Below are positions 1-8,617 of a DNA stretch of 64,000 bases, in pieces. Source of the stretch: Subtercola lobariae (lineage in GTDB: Bacteria > Actinomycetota > Actinomycetes > Actinomycetales > Microbacteriaceae). The notes below the pieces were generated by a model. The model was not told the DNA's origin. It saw only the letters and a program-made list of their open reading frames with translations, and made no database searches. The stretch is from assembly GCF_014640255.1 (NCBI RefSeq), contig NZ_BMGP01000007.1:176699-240698 (forward strand), read 5' to 3'. The position numbers were made by a program, and so were the translations under genes. How positions within the stretch are numbered: position 1 is the first letter of the stretch; the number at the start of each line of letters is the position of its first letter.

Positions 1-179
1 GTGTCGCCGCTGCCCTCGTTGAGGGGTTTCGTGGCGGTCGGGATGATCGGAATGAGTGGCATTCCCGTACCCGCGCCCGGCGCGCCGCCCGCTCCCGGGC
101 CGCCACCCACCGCGCGGCCCGCTCCCGCTTCCGCGCTCGGGGCGCCGCCCGCTCCCGCTTCGTCGTTCGTCATCGTCAC
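1..179 (-). CDS. N-terminus of an unidentified protein (cut by window edge)
   Basis: Reading the minus strand, an open frame starts at GTG 179 (second in-frame start ATG 173) and runs off the left edge. The GTG overlaps the mscS stop codon as GTGA (179..176), the usual sign of translational coupling, so this is probably the downstream partner of mscS in one operon. The visible 59 residues are a Gly/Ala/Pro-rich low-complexity tail followed by MPLIPIIPTATKPLNEGSGD. No domain is visible and I do not assign a function. Confidence 0.5.
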   Translation of the reverse strand, partial: MTMTNDEAGAGGAPSAEAGAGRAVGGGPGAGGAPGAGTGMPLIPIIPTATKPLNEGSGD

Positions 180-1153
180 GCCTTGTCTTTCGAGGCGGCA
201 CCAGGCGCCACCTGCACCGGCTTGGTCTTCGGGGGTCTCGCGCCCGTCACCGAGGCCGCGCCTTCGAACCCGGTCAGCACAATACTGTTCAACGACGGCA
301 GCTTCACGCCCATTTCGTCGAGGGCGCGCTTCAGTTGCATCCGCAGCTCGCGTGCCACGTCGTCTTTTGCATTGGTTCGAGTCTTCACCACCAGCCGAAT
401 GACAAGAGCCTCGGCCGAAATGCTCTCAAGGCCCCAGATCTCGGGCTTCTCGATGACGCGTGAACGCCATTTGGGGTTCGAGGCGAGTTCATTGGCGGTC
501 GCGAGCATCCGCGCCTGCACGGCATCGACGTCAGTGTCGTACGGAATGGCGAGGTCAATGATGACCCGCGCCCAGCCCTGCGACATGTTGCCCACCCGCA
601 GAATCTCGCCGTTGCGCACGAACCAGAGGGTGCCGTTGACGTCGCGAACCGTCGTGACGCGAATTCCTACCGCCTCGACGACCCCCGTCGCTGGCCCCAG
701 ATCGACGACATCGCCCACGCCGAGCTGGTCTTCGACCACCATGAAGAGGCCGTTCAGCATGTCTTTGATGATGTTCTGCGCCCCGAAACCGAGCGCGGCG
801 CCAATGACTCCGGCCGAAGCCACCAGCGCGGTCACCTGAAATTGCAGCTCGCCGAGAATCATGATGAACGCGAAGATCACGATCGCCCAGGTGATGAAGT
901 TCGACAGCACACTACCCATGGTTCGGGTGCGCTGCACCACACGAACGGCGGCCAGCGGCGACGCCATCAGGGCTTGAGTGTCTTCGACGTCGTGTTTGTT
1001 CTTCACGCCCGACACGATGCGCTTCACCACACGGTCGACCGAGTGCAGCAGAATCAACCGCACGACAATGGCGCCCACGATGATGACGACGATATTGATC
1101 AGGTGCTGATAGCTCGTGTAGAAGTCGCTCAGGTTCTTCAAAAAGTCGTTCAT
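176..1153 (-). CDS. mscS: MscS-family small-conductance mechanosensitive ion channel
   Basis: 325 residues, the usual size of short MscS channels. The protein relieves turgor by opening a pore when membrane tension rises. Hydrophobic segments are visible near residues 18-38, 85-105 and 108-135. The last is the pore-lining TM3, with the small-residue run GVIGAALGFGAQNIIKD and then NGLFMVVEDQLGVGDVV, which leads into the cytoplasmic beta domain and is diagnostic of the family. The C-terminus is a short Lys/Ala/Pro tail. It lies downstream of pepN on the same strand (242 nt gap) and overlaps the next gene by 4 nt. Identification is by motif recognition; conductance and ion selectivity cannot be read. 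Confidence 0.93.
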   Translation of the reverse strand: MNDFLKNLSDFYTSYQHLINIVVIIVGAIVVRLILLHSVDRVVKRIVSGVKNKHDVEDTQALMASPLAAVRVVQRTRTMGSVLSNFITWAIVIFAFIMILGELQFQVTALVASAGVIGAALGFGAQNIIKDMLNGLFMVVEDQLGVGDVVDLGPATGVVEAVGIRVTTVRDVNGTLWFVRNGEILRVGNMSQGWARVIIDLAIPYDTDVDAVQARMLATANELASNPKWRSRVIEKPEIWGLESISAEALVIRLVVKTRTNAKDDVARELRMQLKRALDEMGVKLPSLNSIVLTGFEGAASVTGARPPKTKPVQVAPGAASKDKA

Positions 1154-1320
1154 ATGCGCTCAATCGTACCGAGCGACGCTTGGCAACTCCTGACCCTGCG
1201 CTCGTGGCGGGGCTACTGGCCCGGGGCGAGGCCGCCACGCCGTTGTGAGGTCACTACGCCGCCCTCATAGCGGCGCGACTGTCTCCCGAGCCCGCCACGC
1301 GAGCGTTCGCGGGGCGGGGC

Positions 1321-1370
1321 CGGAGGTTCGGCGGCCTCAGAGGAGTGGCGGGCCCGGAGGTTCGGCGGCC
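1321..1370. repeat. 16-bp direct repeat in the pepN-mscS gap
   Basis: CGGAGGTTCGGCGGCC occurs at 1321-1336 and again at 1355-1370. It sits in a GC-rich 242-nt gap just after the pepN stop codon. The ends GGCC/GGCC could form short hairpins, so this may be an intercistronic terminator or processing site, but no T-tract follows. Confidence 0.5.
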
Positions 1371-1395
1371 CCGGAGTTCCGGCGCGCCCTGCCCG

Positions 1396-3939
1396 CTACT
1401 CCGCGTCTTTCGCCTGCGCCGCCAGCGCACGGTCGACGCCCGCGAGGTTCTCGACCACCAGGCGGCGAAGCGCGGCCGGCTGCGGGTCGGTGTCGAGCCA
1501 CGCCTGCGTCGCGTCGCGCAACTCCTGGCTCGCAAGCCCTGACGGGTACAGCCCCGTGATCAGCGTCGCAGCGATCTGGTAGGTGCGGTTCTCCCACAGC
1601 TCAGAAACGACCTCGAAGTACTTCGCGATGTATGGCGAGAGCAGGGCGTCGTCGTTCGCGCGCTGAAAGCCCACCGTGGTGGCGCGCACGATGAGGTTCG
1701 ACGCATCGTCGGTGTCGACGAGCGATGCCCACGCGGCCGCCTTCGCCTCGGCGGTGGGTATGGATGCCCGTGCACTCGCCGCGCTCTGCGCCCCCGATGC
1801 CGTGTTGTCGGCGGCCAGGGCCGCCTCGATCTGAGCTTCACCAGCCTGACCGCCCGCGACCAGTGAGGTCAGCAGATCCCAGGTGAGGTCGGTATCGATC
1901 TCGAGACCCTCGAGCTTCGTCTCGCCCTCCAGCAGCGACTCGACGATGGCCAGGCTGCTCGCCGATTTCGCGGCGGCCGCGAAGAACTTGACGAACTGAA
2001 ACTGCTCATCAGACCCGGGAGCAGCGTTGCGCGCAAGCGCCCACAGCTGCTCGGCCACCTCGGTCTGCACCTCTTCGCGATACCCCGGTGCCACGTACAG
2101 CCCGGCCGTGAGCACCACCTGGTTGAGCGCCGTGCGCAGTGTCGTGCTCTCGTCTTCGGTCGCGATGTTGCCGAGAACCAGCCGAATGAAGTCGCGCGGC
2201 CGGCTTTCGGCGTCGCGCGTCGCATCCCACGCCGAGCCCCAGACGATCGAGCGAGCGAGCCCGTCTTCGATGGCGCCCAGGTGGGCGATGGCGGTCGATA
2301 GTGACTGGTCGTCGAGGCGAATCTTCGCGTAGGCGAGGTCGTCGTCGTTCAGCAGCACGAGGTCGGGGCGGGTCAGCCCGATGAGTTCATCGACCGTGGT
2401 GCGTTCGCCCGCAACATCCAACTCGACCCGGTGATTGCGAATCAATGCACCCTCGTGCATGTTGTAGAAGCCGATCGCCAAGCGGTGCGGGCGGATGGTC
2501 GGCCACTCTTCGACGGCCGTCTGGCTGATGGCGAACGAGGTGATCACGCCGTCTGCGTCGGTCTCGATCTCGGGCCGCAAGGTGTTCACGCCGGCCGTCT
2601 CGAGCCACAGCTGCGACCATTCGCCGAGGTCACGGCCGCTCGTGTCTTCGAGCTCTGCGAGCAGGTCTTTCAGCTCAGTGTTCGAGTAGGCGTGCTTCTG
2701 AAAGTACTGCCCCACGCCCGCGAGAAACTGGTCTTGGCCGACCCAGGCGACGAGCTGCTTCAGTACTGAGGCGCCCTTGGCGTAGGTGATGCCGTCGAAG
2801 TTGACCTGCACGTCGTCGAGATCGCTGATGTTGGCGAAAATCGGGTGCGTGCTCGGCAGCTGGTCTTGCCGGTAGGCCCAACTCTTTTCAGTCGAGGCGA
2901 AAGTCGCCCAGGCGCCGTGCCATTCGGTCGCTTCGGCCGTGGCCAGGGTAGAGATGTATTCGGCAAACGACTCGTTCAGCCAGAGGTCGTTCCACCACTT
3001 CATGGTCACCAGGTCGCCGAACCACATGTGGGCGAGTTCGTGCAAGATGGTCACGACGCGACGCTCGCGCTGGGCATCCGTCACCTTCGATCGAAAGACG
3101 TAGGCTTCGGTGAAGGTCACGGCGCCAGCATTCTCCATGGCTCCAGCGTTGAATTCGGGCACAAAAAGCTGGTCGTACTTGGCGAACGGGTACGGGTAGT
3201 TGAAGCGCTTCTCATAGAACTCGAAACCCTGTCGGGTCTTCTCGAACACGTACTCGGCATCCATGTATTGCGATAAGGATGCCCGTGAGAACACTCCCAA
3301 CGGAATCACCCTGCCGTCACTCGACGTCAGCTCACTGCGCTCCACCACATATGGGCCAGCCACGATGGCGGTGACGTACGACGAGAGAATCGGGGTCGTC
3401 TCGAAGCTCCACGTTGCCTTGCTCTCGCCGATGGAGACGGGCTCGGGGGTGGGGGAGTTCGACACCACTTGCCAGTAGTCGGGCGCGGTCACCGTGAAAG
3501 TGAAGGTCGCCTTGAGGTCGGGCTGTTCGAACACGGCGAAAACGCGGCGGGAGTCTGGCACTTCGAACTGGCTGTAGAGGTAGACCTCGTCGTCTACCGG
3601 GTCGACGAAGCGGTGCAGGCCTTCGCCGGTGTTCGTGTACAGAGCGTCGGCGACCACGGTCAGAATGTTGTCGTCTGCCAGGTCGTCGAGCTGAATGCGC
3701 ACACCGTCGCTCACTGCGGCCGGGTCTAGGTCTGTGCCGTTCAGCAGCACCGAGTGCACGTTCTTGGTGATGGCGTCGATGAACGTCGAAGCGCCGGCCG
3801 TAGCCGTGAACCGCACCGTTGTCGTGCTGAGAAACGTTTCGGGGCCCTGGGTCAGGTCGAGGGCGACGTCGTAACTCTGCACGTTCACCAGCCCGGCACG
3901 CGCTTGGGCTTCGACGCGGGTGAGGTTTTCTCCAGGCAA
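1396..3939 (-). CDS. pepN: Aminopeptidase N (M1 family, zinc metallopeptidase)
   Basis: 847 residues from a TTG start at 3939. I chose this start because GGAG lies 8 nt upstream and because the protein then begins LPGENLTRVEAQARAGLVNV, where actinobacterial PepN proteins normally begin; the frame stays open further upstream but that stretch looks non-coding. The enzyme removes N-terminal residues from peptides in the cytoplasm. The exopeptidase motif GAMEN is near residues 266-270, and the zinc site HELAHMWFGD begins near 300, followed by the third ligand in LWLNESFAEY (HExxH-x18-E). The C-terminal ERAP1-like helical domain follows. The divergent hicAB genes begin about 190 nt upstream. Confidence 0.96.
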   Translation of the reverse strand: MPGENLTRVEAQARAGLVNVQSYDVALDLTQGPETFLSTTTVRFTATAGASTFIDAITKNVHSVLLNGTDLDPAAVSDGVRIQLDDLADDNILTVVADALYTNTGEGLHRFVDPVDDEVYLYSQFEVPDSRRVFAVFEQPDLKATFTFTVTAPDYWQVVSNSPTPEPVSIGESKATWSFETTPILSSYVTAIVAGPYVVERSELTSSDGRVIPLGVFSRASLSQYMDAEYVFEKTRQGFEFYEKRFNYPYPFAKYDQLFVPEFNAGAMENAGAVTFTEAYVFRSKVTDAQRERRVVTILHELAHMWFGDLVTMKWWNDLWLNESFAEYISTLATAEATEWHGAWATFASTEKSWAYRQDQLPSTHPIFANISDLDDVQVNFDGITYAKGASVLKQLVAWVGQDQFLAGVGQYFQKHAYSNTELKDLLAELEDTSGRDLGEWSQLWLETAGVNTLRPEIETDADGVITSFAISQTAVEEWPTIRPHRLAIGFYNMHEGALIRNHRVELDVAGERTTVDELIGLTRPDLVLLNDDDLAYAKIRLDDQSLSTAIAHLGAIEDGLARSIVWGSAWDATRDAESRPRDFIRLVLGNIATEDESTTLRTALNQVVLTAGLYVAPGYREEVQTEVAEQLWALARNAAPGSDEQFQFVKFFAAAAKSASSLAIVESLLEGETKLEGLEIDTDLTWDLLTSLVAGGQAGEAQIEAALAADNTASGAQSAASARASIPTAEAKAAAWASLVDTDDASNLIVRATTVGFQRANDDALLSPYIAKYFEVVSELWENRTYQIAATLITGLYPSGLASQELRDATQAWLDTDPQPAALRRLVVENLAGVDRALAAQAKDAE

Positions 3940-4065
3940 CTGATGTTCTCCGTACGTAGTGTGATGGGTCTCGCAGCGGCGCGCTTCGTGGGCTGGCCGC
4001 CCGTTTATTCTCGCCGACCAGCCTACCTCCGCGGTTTCCGTCACTCGCAGAGCAGAGTGCAGAGA

Positions 4066-4124
4066 AATAGTCAATAATTCTTCTAGAATCCGGAGGTAGA
4101 ATAGTCGAGCACACATAGACTATT
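4066..4124 (+). promoter_or_regulatory. hicAB promoter with three AATAGTC half-sites (candidate operator)
   Basis: AATAGTC occurs at 4066-4072 and 4100-4106, and its exact complement GACTATT at 4118-4124, which gives an inverted repeat with an 11-nt spacer plus one extra copy 34 nt upstream. A good -10 box, TAGAAT, at 4097-4102 overlaps the left arm, and the right arm ends 3 nt before the hicA start. HicB antitoxins usually repress their own operon through a C-terminal DNA-binding domain, so this is a plausible HicB operator. Binding is inferred. Confidence 0.6.
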
Positions 4125-4127
4125 TGA

Positions 4128-4337
4128 ATGGTAAGTGAGCAATCCTCTCGCAAGGTGGCAAAATTGCTGCGAGAGGCGGGATGGGTGCCCGCGGCGGATT
4201 TTGTCGGCAGCCACCGAAAGTGGGTTTCGCCGCAGGGCCGAATGATGTCGATTCCGGAGGGACACAGAATGATTTCTCCCGGAGTGGTGAGAAAGATCGT
4301 GAAGGCAATCGAGGAGAACGCAGATGATGACATTTGA
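4128..4337 (+). CDS. hicA: HicA-family toxin (mRNA interferase), type II toxin-antitoxin
   Basis: 69 residues, typical HicA length. HicA is a small dsRBD-fold ribonuclease that blocks translation by cleaving mRNA. The N-terminal helix SSRKVAKLLREAGW is followed by the strand carrying the catalytic His in GSHRKW, then SIPEGHRMISPGVVRKIVKA, which match the family. No strong ribosome binding site precedes ATG 4128; the transcript from the nearby -10 box would have a leader of only about 20 nt. It overlaps hicB by 14 nt. Both genes look less GC-rich than their neighbours, which fits an acquired module between pepN and rpiB. Confidence 0.85.
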   Translation: MVSEQSSRKVAKLLREAGWVPAADFVGSHRKWVSPQGRMMSIPEGHRMISPGVVRKIVKAIEENADDDI

Positions 4338-4707
4338 CGTGGTCGCTACCAGAGAGGGCAAATGGTGGATGGTGACCATACCGGCGCTGGACGGGTTGAC
4401 GCAGGCGAGACGCTTGTCGGAGGCGGGGGTTATGGCTCGAGAATTCATCGCTTCAACTCTCGAGATCTCGGTCGATGAAGTGGGCGTTCACGTCGAGGTG
4501 GATGCGGTTGGTGAGGTACACGGCATCGTGAAAACTCTCGACGCCATCCGAGCGGAGCGTCTCAGAGCAGAGGCACTCGAGCGCGACGCGACCAATGCCG
4601 CTTCAGATCTGGCAAAGCGCCTTGTGCAGCAAAATGTGCCCTTGCGAGACATCGGAACCGTGCTCGGCGTATCTCACCAACGCGCGCACCAGCTCGTCAG
4701 TCGATAA
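4324..4707 (+). CDS. hicB: HicB-family antitoxin
   Basis: 127 residues. The N-terminal half (FDVVATREGKWWMVTIPALDG) is the partial RNase H-like HicB fold that neutralises HicA. The C-terminal part (about residues 85-127) ends in a helix-turn-helix, LRDIGTVLGVSHQRAHQLVS, expected to bind the operator upstream of hicA. The start ATG 4324 lies within the end of hicA, so the antitoxin is translated in coupling with the toxin. A single ATG codon later (4327) is an equally possible start. This is a toxin-first order, common for hicAB. Confidence 0.83.
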   Translation: MMTFDVVATREGKWWMVTIPALDGLTQARRLSEAGVMAREFIASTLEISVDEVGVHVEVDAVGEVHGIVKTLDAIRAERLRAEALERDATNAASDLAKRLVQQNVPLRDIGTVLGVSHQRAHQLVSR

Positions 4708-4721
4708 TCGGCGCTCAGCCC

Positions 4722-4727
4722 TAAACT
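4722..4727 (+). promoter_or_regulatory. -10 box of a leaderless rpiB promoter
   Basis: TAAACT ends 6 nt before the rpiB ATG and there is no Shine-Dalgarno sequence. Transcription would begin at or next to the start codon. The same TAAACT-N6-ATG arrangement occurs before proA. Confidence 0.6.
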
Positions 4728-4733
4728 TGGGGC

Positions 4734-5285
4734 ATGCGCATTCACCTCGGCACCGACCACGCGGGGCTCGACTTCAGCCGCCATCTGTTCGAACACCTCA
4801 CGGCGGCCGGCCACGAGGTCATCGACCACGGGCCCAGTTCGTATGACCCGATCGACGACTATCCCTCGTTCTGCATCAACGCCGCCCTCGGCGTGGTGCG
4901 CGACCAGCAGGCCGGCGTCGAAGCGCTCGGCATCGTATTCGGCGGGTCAGGCAACGGCGAGCAGATCGCCGCCAACAAGGTCACAGGCGCACGCGCCGCC
5001 CTTGTGTGGAGCGAGTCGACCGCACTGCTCGCCCGCCAGCACAACGACGCCAACCTCATCGCCATCGGCGCCCGCCAGCACACCGTCGACGAGGCCGTGG
5101 CCTTCATCGACACGTTCATCAACGAGCCGTTCTCGCTCGAAGAACGTCACGTTCGCCGCATCGCCCAACTCGCCGAATACGAGGCCACGGGCGCCATCGC
5201 CGGCATCTACGTGGGCGCCGACCCTGACCCGGCTGCTCCGGCGGGAGCATCGGCGACGGGCGACTCCGCGGCTGACGCGGGCTAA
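4734..5285 (+). CDS. rpiB: Ribose-5-phosphate isomerase B
   Basis: 183 residues. It interconverts ribose 5-phosphate and ribulose 5-phosphate in the pentose phosphate pathway. It opens with MRIHLGTDHAGLDF, where the Asp-His pair is in the sugar-phosphate site, and has the family signature GIVFGGSGNGEQIAANKVTG with the anion-holding GSGNG loop, then NDANLIAIGARQ. In actinobacterial RpiB the active base is a Glu in this loop, as seen here (GEQIAAN), rather than the Cys of the E. coli type. About 25 Ala/Pro/Asp-rich residues are appended at the C-terminus. It is followed after 7 nt by the DNA glycosylase gene. Confidence 0.95.
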   Translation: MRIHLGTDHAGLDFSRHLFEHLTAAGHEVIDHGPSSYDPIDDYPSFCINAALGVVRDQQAGVEALGIVFGGSGNGEQIAANKVTGARAALVWSESTALLARQHNDANLIAIGARQHTVDEAVAFIDTFINEPFSLEERHVRRIAQLAEYEATGAIAGIYVGADPDPAAPAGASATGDSAADAG

Positions 5286-5292
5286 GCACCTC

Positions 5293-6210
5293 ATGCCTGA
5301 AGGCCATTCAGTACACCGAATTGCGTTGCAGTTCGAGCGCGACTTCGTCGGGCATCCCATCGCCGTGAGCTCACCGCAGGGCCGATTCGCCGCAGGGGCT
5401 GCAGAACTCGACGGCACACGGATGCTCGAGGCCCGCGCCGTGGGCAAGCAGATGTTTCTGCGTTTCGAGCACGACCGTTGGCTGCGCATCCACCTCGGCA
5501 TCTATGGCGCCTGGGACTTTTTCGGCATCATCTCGCCCATCACCGCCGAGTCTGAGGCGCTCGGCAGCATCGGCGCACCCCGGTTACGCCGCGCTGTGCG
5601 CATGTCTGAAACCGAGCAGGCGAAAGACGTCGACCTCGAGACTTTTCCGCCCGAACCCGTCGGCGCGGTGCGGGTGCGGCTCGCGACCGACGACAGCGTC
5701 GCCGACCTGCGCGGGCCCACCATGTGCGAGGTCATCAACCCGCAGCAACTCGCCGAGGTGGTCGATCGCCTCGGCCCAGACCCCGCCACCGACGACAGCC
5801 CAGAAGCCGAAGAGCGCTTCGTCACGCGCCTGCGCAAGAAGCCCACTGCCGTCGGCCAGCTGCTTATGGATCAGTCGGTTGTCAGCGGAATCGGCAACGT
5901 CTACCGCGCCGAAATGCTCTTTCGCGCACGGCTGAACCCGCATACTCCCGGAAAACAGGTCACTGAAGAGCAAGCGCGTGGGCTGTGGCGCGACTGGGTC
6001 TACCTGCTCGACCTTGGCATTCGTACCGGGCAGATGCTCACGATGGACGGCCTCGACCCCGCCGCCCAAGAACTCGCACTGGCGAACCGCGAAGACCGTC
6101 ACTGGGTTTACAAACGCGAGGGTTTGCCGTGCCGCGTGTGCGGAACGAACATCCTCATGGAAATGATGGCCGCCCGCAAGCTGTACTGGTGCCCCGTTGA
6201 CCAGGCGTGA
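5293..6210 (+). CDS. Fpg/Nei-family DNA glycosylase/AP lyase (Nei-like)
   Basis: 305 residues from ATG 5293. The mature protein begins PEGHSVHR, giving the catalytic N-terminal Pro and adjacent Glu of the Nei/Fpg family, which excise oxidised bases and cut at abasic sites. The beta-hairpin Lys lies in VGKQMFLRF and the helix-two-turn-helix in QSVVSGIGNVYRAEMLF. The C-terminal zinc finger is odd: CRVCG is present, but the last pair reads CPVDQ, so the fourth Cys is replaced by Asp. The frame is open far upstream, but that part is a shadow of rpiB. The spacing suggests co-transcription with rpiB. Confidence 0.92.
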   Translation: MPEGHSVHRIALQFERDFVGHPIAVSSPQGRFAAGAAELDGTRMLEARAVGKQMFLRFEHDRWLRIHLGIYGAWDFFGIISPITAESEALGSIGAPRLRRAVRMSETEQAKDVDLETFPPEPVGAVRVRLATDDSVADLRGPTMCEVINPQQLAEVVDRLGPDPATDDSPEAEERFVTRLRKKPTAVGQLLMDQSVVSGIGNVYRAEMLFRARLNPHTPGKQVTEEQARGLWRDWVYLLDLGIRTGQMLTMDGLDPAAQELALANREDRHWVYKREGLPCRVCGTNILMEMMAARKLYWCPVDQA

Positions 6211-6291
6211 GCGCATGGCTCGTAGGCGTGGTCTTCGGCGCGCCGCTCAGTGCGTTGGGGCTCCCGCCTGCCACGTCGAATCGAGCGCCTC

Positions 6292-7047
6292 GTGAGAGAC
6301 ACCCCTGCCTTCAGGCTCGACGACCTCGAAGAGATCCGCCGACTCGTTCGCGAGTATGGCTTCGCCACTATCGTCAGCCAGACTTCGAACGGCCTCGTCG
6401 CCTCGCACTACCCGATCATGCTCGACGAGAACGTGCCCGAGGGTGAAGTCGCCATTCTCAGTCACGTGGGGCGACCGGATGAACGGCTGCACGAACTCGG
6501 GCAGCACGAGGTTCTGGCCATCATCCAGGGCCCCCACGGGTACATCTCGCCGGGCTGGTACGACGCGAACCCGGCCGTGCCCACCTGGAATTTCGTGGTG
6601 GCGCACCTGCACGGAACCCCCGAGATTCTCTCTGACGCCGAAAACCTCGAGGTGCTCGCCGGCCTCGTCGACCATTTCGAAGACCGGATGCCCGAACCAC
6701 GCCGCATGAACGGAACGCTGCAGAACGCCGCCTACGCCGCGCGCATCAGCTCGGGCACCGTCGGTTTTCGCCTCACGGCGACCCGCATCGAGGCGAAGTC
6801 GAAGCTGAGCCAGAACCGGCCGGCCGAAACGGTCGAGCGCATCATCCACGAACTCACCGAGGGTGACAACTACCGCAACCCCGACCTCGCCGCGGAGATG
6901 CGCCGCGTGCACCCGCGCCCTGCGGCCACCCCGCCGATGGCCGAGCCCGAGAAATCCGCCGACCCCGCGAATGCGGCCGACCCCGCGAATGCGGCTGAGC
7001 ACGACGTGGCTGCGGCCAGCGACGGAATGGGCGCGACAGGTGACTGA
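6292..7047 (+). CDS. PaiB-like FMN-binding protein
   Basis: 251 residues from GTG 6292, chosen because RDTPAFRLDDLEEIRRLV then lines up with normal PaiB N-termini; a GTG at 6250 would add 14 residues. Recognisable family features are the split-barrel FMN-binding region GFATIVSQTSNGLVASHYP, IIQGPHGYISPGWY and VPTWNFVVAHLHG. Bacillus PaiB was described as a negative regulator; for most homologues the function is unknown and an FMN- or flavin-dependent activity is equally possible. The C-terminus has an Ala/Asp/Pro-rich tail that includes a duplicated DPANAA. It overlaps the next gene by 8 nt. Confidence 0.85.
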   Translation: MRDTPAFRLDDLEEIRRLVREYGFATIVSQTSNGLVASHYPIMLDENVPEGEVAILSHVGRPDERLHELGQHEVLAIIQGPHGYISPGWYDANPAVPTWNFVVAHLHGTPEILSDAENLEVLAGLVDHFEDRMPEPRRMNGTLQNAAYAARISSGTVGFRLTATRIEAKSKLSQNRPAETVERIIHELTEGDNYRNPDLAAEMRRVHPRPAATPPMAEPEKSADPANAADPANAAEHDVAAASDGMGATGD

Positions 7048-8596
7048 CGACGTTTTTCTCCGTCGCGGGCGCATTCCGGGCCACGACGGCGAGTGCGACG
7101 TGCTTCTCGCCGACTCGCGCGTTCGAGCAATCGTGCCGTCGGGCCTCGTTCGCGCACCTGCGGGAGCCGCGACAATCGACCTCGACGGTCGGTTCGTCAT
7201 TCCGGGCCTCTGGGACAACCACGTGCACTTCACCCAGTGGTCGCTCCTCAGACGCCGAATCGATCTCGGTCTCGCTACCTCGGCTACCGATCTACTCGCC
7301 CGACTGCGGTCGACGCTGAACGCCCTCGACGGGGCACCGCAGGCTGGCGGGGTCGGGTCGATCGACCCGCTACAGGCGTCATCGAGCTCGGCTACTCCTG
7401 CCGCGATCACCCCGCTGATCGGCTACGGAGTGCGCGACAGCCTCTGGCCCGACACCAACGCACTCACGGCGACCCTGCTCGACACGGTTTCGGGCGAACG
7501 CCCCGTGGTGCTGAGCAGCGCTGACCTGCACGGGTGCTGGCTCAATTCGGCGGCGCTCGCGTTCTATGGTCTGCGCGGGCGTCCCACCGGCCGACTGCGC
7601 GAAGACGACTGCTTCGCCCTGCTGCGCCGACTCGACGACGTACCCGATCTCGAGGCCGATGCCTTGGTCGCCGACGCAGCGCGCGCAGCGGCGCGGCTCG
7701 GCGTGGTGGGAGTCGTCGACCTCGAAATGCGCGACAACCTCACCGATTGGCGTCGCCGAATCGCCAGCGGCATCGACTCGCTGCGGGTCGCGTTCGGAAT
7801 CTACTCCGAGCATCTCGAGTCGAGCATCGAGGCGGGCCTCCGAACCGGCGAGGTGATACCCGACACGGCAGGGCTGCTCACCGTGGGCCCCTTCAAGATC
7901 ATCACCGACGGCTCGCTCAACACCCGCACTGCCTACTGCTTCGACGAATACGAGGGCCTCGAAGGTCAGGCTCACTCGCACGGGCTTCTGACGGTGGCTC
8001 CGGATGCCCTGCTGATCGCACTCGAACGCGCATCCACCTCGGGCCTGACCCCCGCCGTGCACGCAATCGGCGACCACGCGAACGCCCTCGCGCTCGACGT
8101 CTTCGCCCGACTAGGTTCTGGCGGACGCATCGAACACGCCCAACTCGTCTCGGATTCCGACTTTTCTCGGTTCGCCGAACTCGGTGTCACGGCGAGTGTG
8201 CAACCTGAGCACGCGATGGATGATCGTGACGTGGCCGATCGGTATTGGAACGGCCGCACCGACCGAGCCTTTGCCTTTGAGAGCCTCCGTGCATCCGGAG
8301 CCGCACTCTTGCTCGGATCTGACGCACCCGTAGCCCCGCTCGACCCGTGGCAGACCATGGCGGCGGCAGTCGGGCGTTCGCGCGACGGCCGCCCCGCCTG
8401 GCATGCGGAGCAGCGCATTTCGGCGCAGGCCGCCCTTACCGCTTCGACGAACCGACTCGCCTCGATCGGCGTCGGCATGGCCGCCGACCTCGCGGTCGTC
8501 GAGCGCGATCCGCTCACCAGCCCGGCCGACGACCTTCGAGCCATGCCGGTCGCCGCAACCTTCCTAGCCGGTCGCGCCACCCACCTAGCCCTCTGA
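7040..8596 (+). CDS. YtcJ-like amidohydrolase (amidohydrolase family 3)
   Basis: 518 residues from GTG 7040, which lies inside the end of the PaiB-like gene. The metal-binding HxH motif is in GLWDNHVHF after the short N-terminal beta sandwich. A central segment IITDGSLNTRTAYC, the histidine motif HAIGDHANALALD and the late Asp in LLGSDAPVAPLDPW follow the amidohydrolase_3 pattern of metal-dependent hydrolases acting on C-N bonds. The natural substrate of YtcJ-like proteins is generally unknown and cannot be predicted here. A second, separate member of the same family begins at 63385. Confidence 0.88.
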   Translation: MTDDVFLRRGRIPGHDGECDVLLADSRVRAIVPSGLVRAPAGAATIDLDGRFVIPGLWDNHVHFTQWSLLRRRIDLGLATSATDLLARLRSTLNALDGAPQAGGVGSIDPLQASSSSATPAAITPLIGYGVRDSLWPDTNALTATLLDTVSGERPVVLSSADLHGCWLNSAALAFYGLRGRPTGRLREDDCFALLRRLDDVPDLEADALVADAARAAARLGVVGVVDLEMRDNLTDWRRRIASGIDSLRVAFGIYSEHLESSIEAGLRTGEVIPDTAGLLTVGPFKIITDGSLNTRTAYCFDEYEGLEGQAHSHGLLTVAPDALLIALERASTSGLTPAVHAIGDHANALALDVFARLGSGGRIEHAQLVSDSDFSRFAELGVTASVQPEHAMDDRDVADRYWNGRTDRAFAFESLRASGAALLLGSDAPVAPLDPWQTMAAAVGRSRDGRPAWHAEQRISAQAALTASTNRLASIGVGMAADLAVVERDPLTSPADDLRAMPVAATFLAGRATHLAL

Positions 8597-8617
8597 TCGC
8601 GCGAGGTGTGATGTGTC

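Noticed and set aside
4843-5292. 150-residue N-terminal extension of the Nei-like protein
   Set aside because: This part is an out-of-frame reading of rpiB; Nei/Fpg enzymes need the Pro that follows the start Met (MPEGHS) as nucleophile, so the start is 5293.
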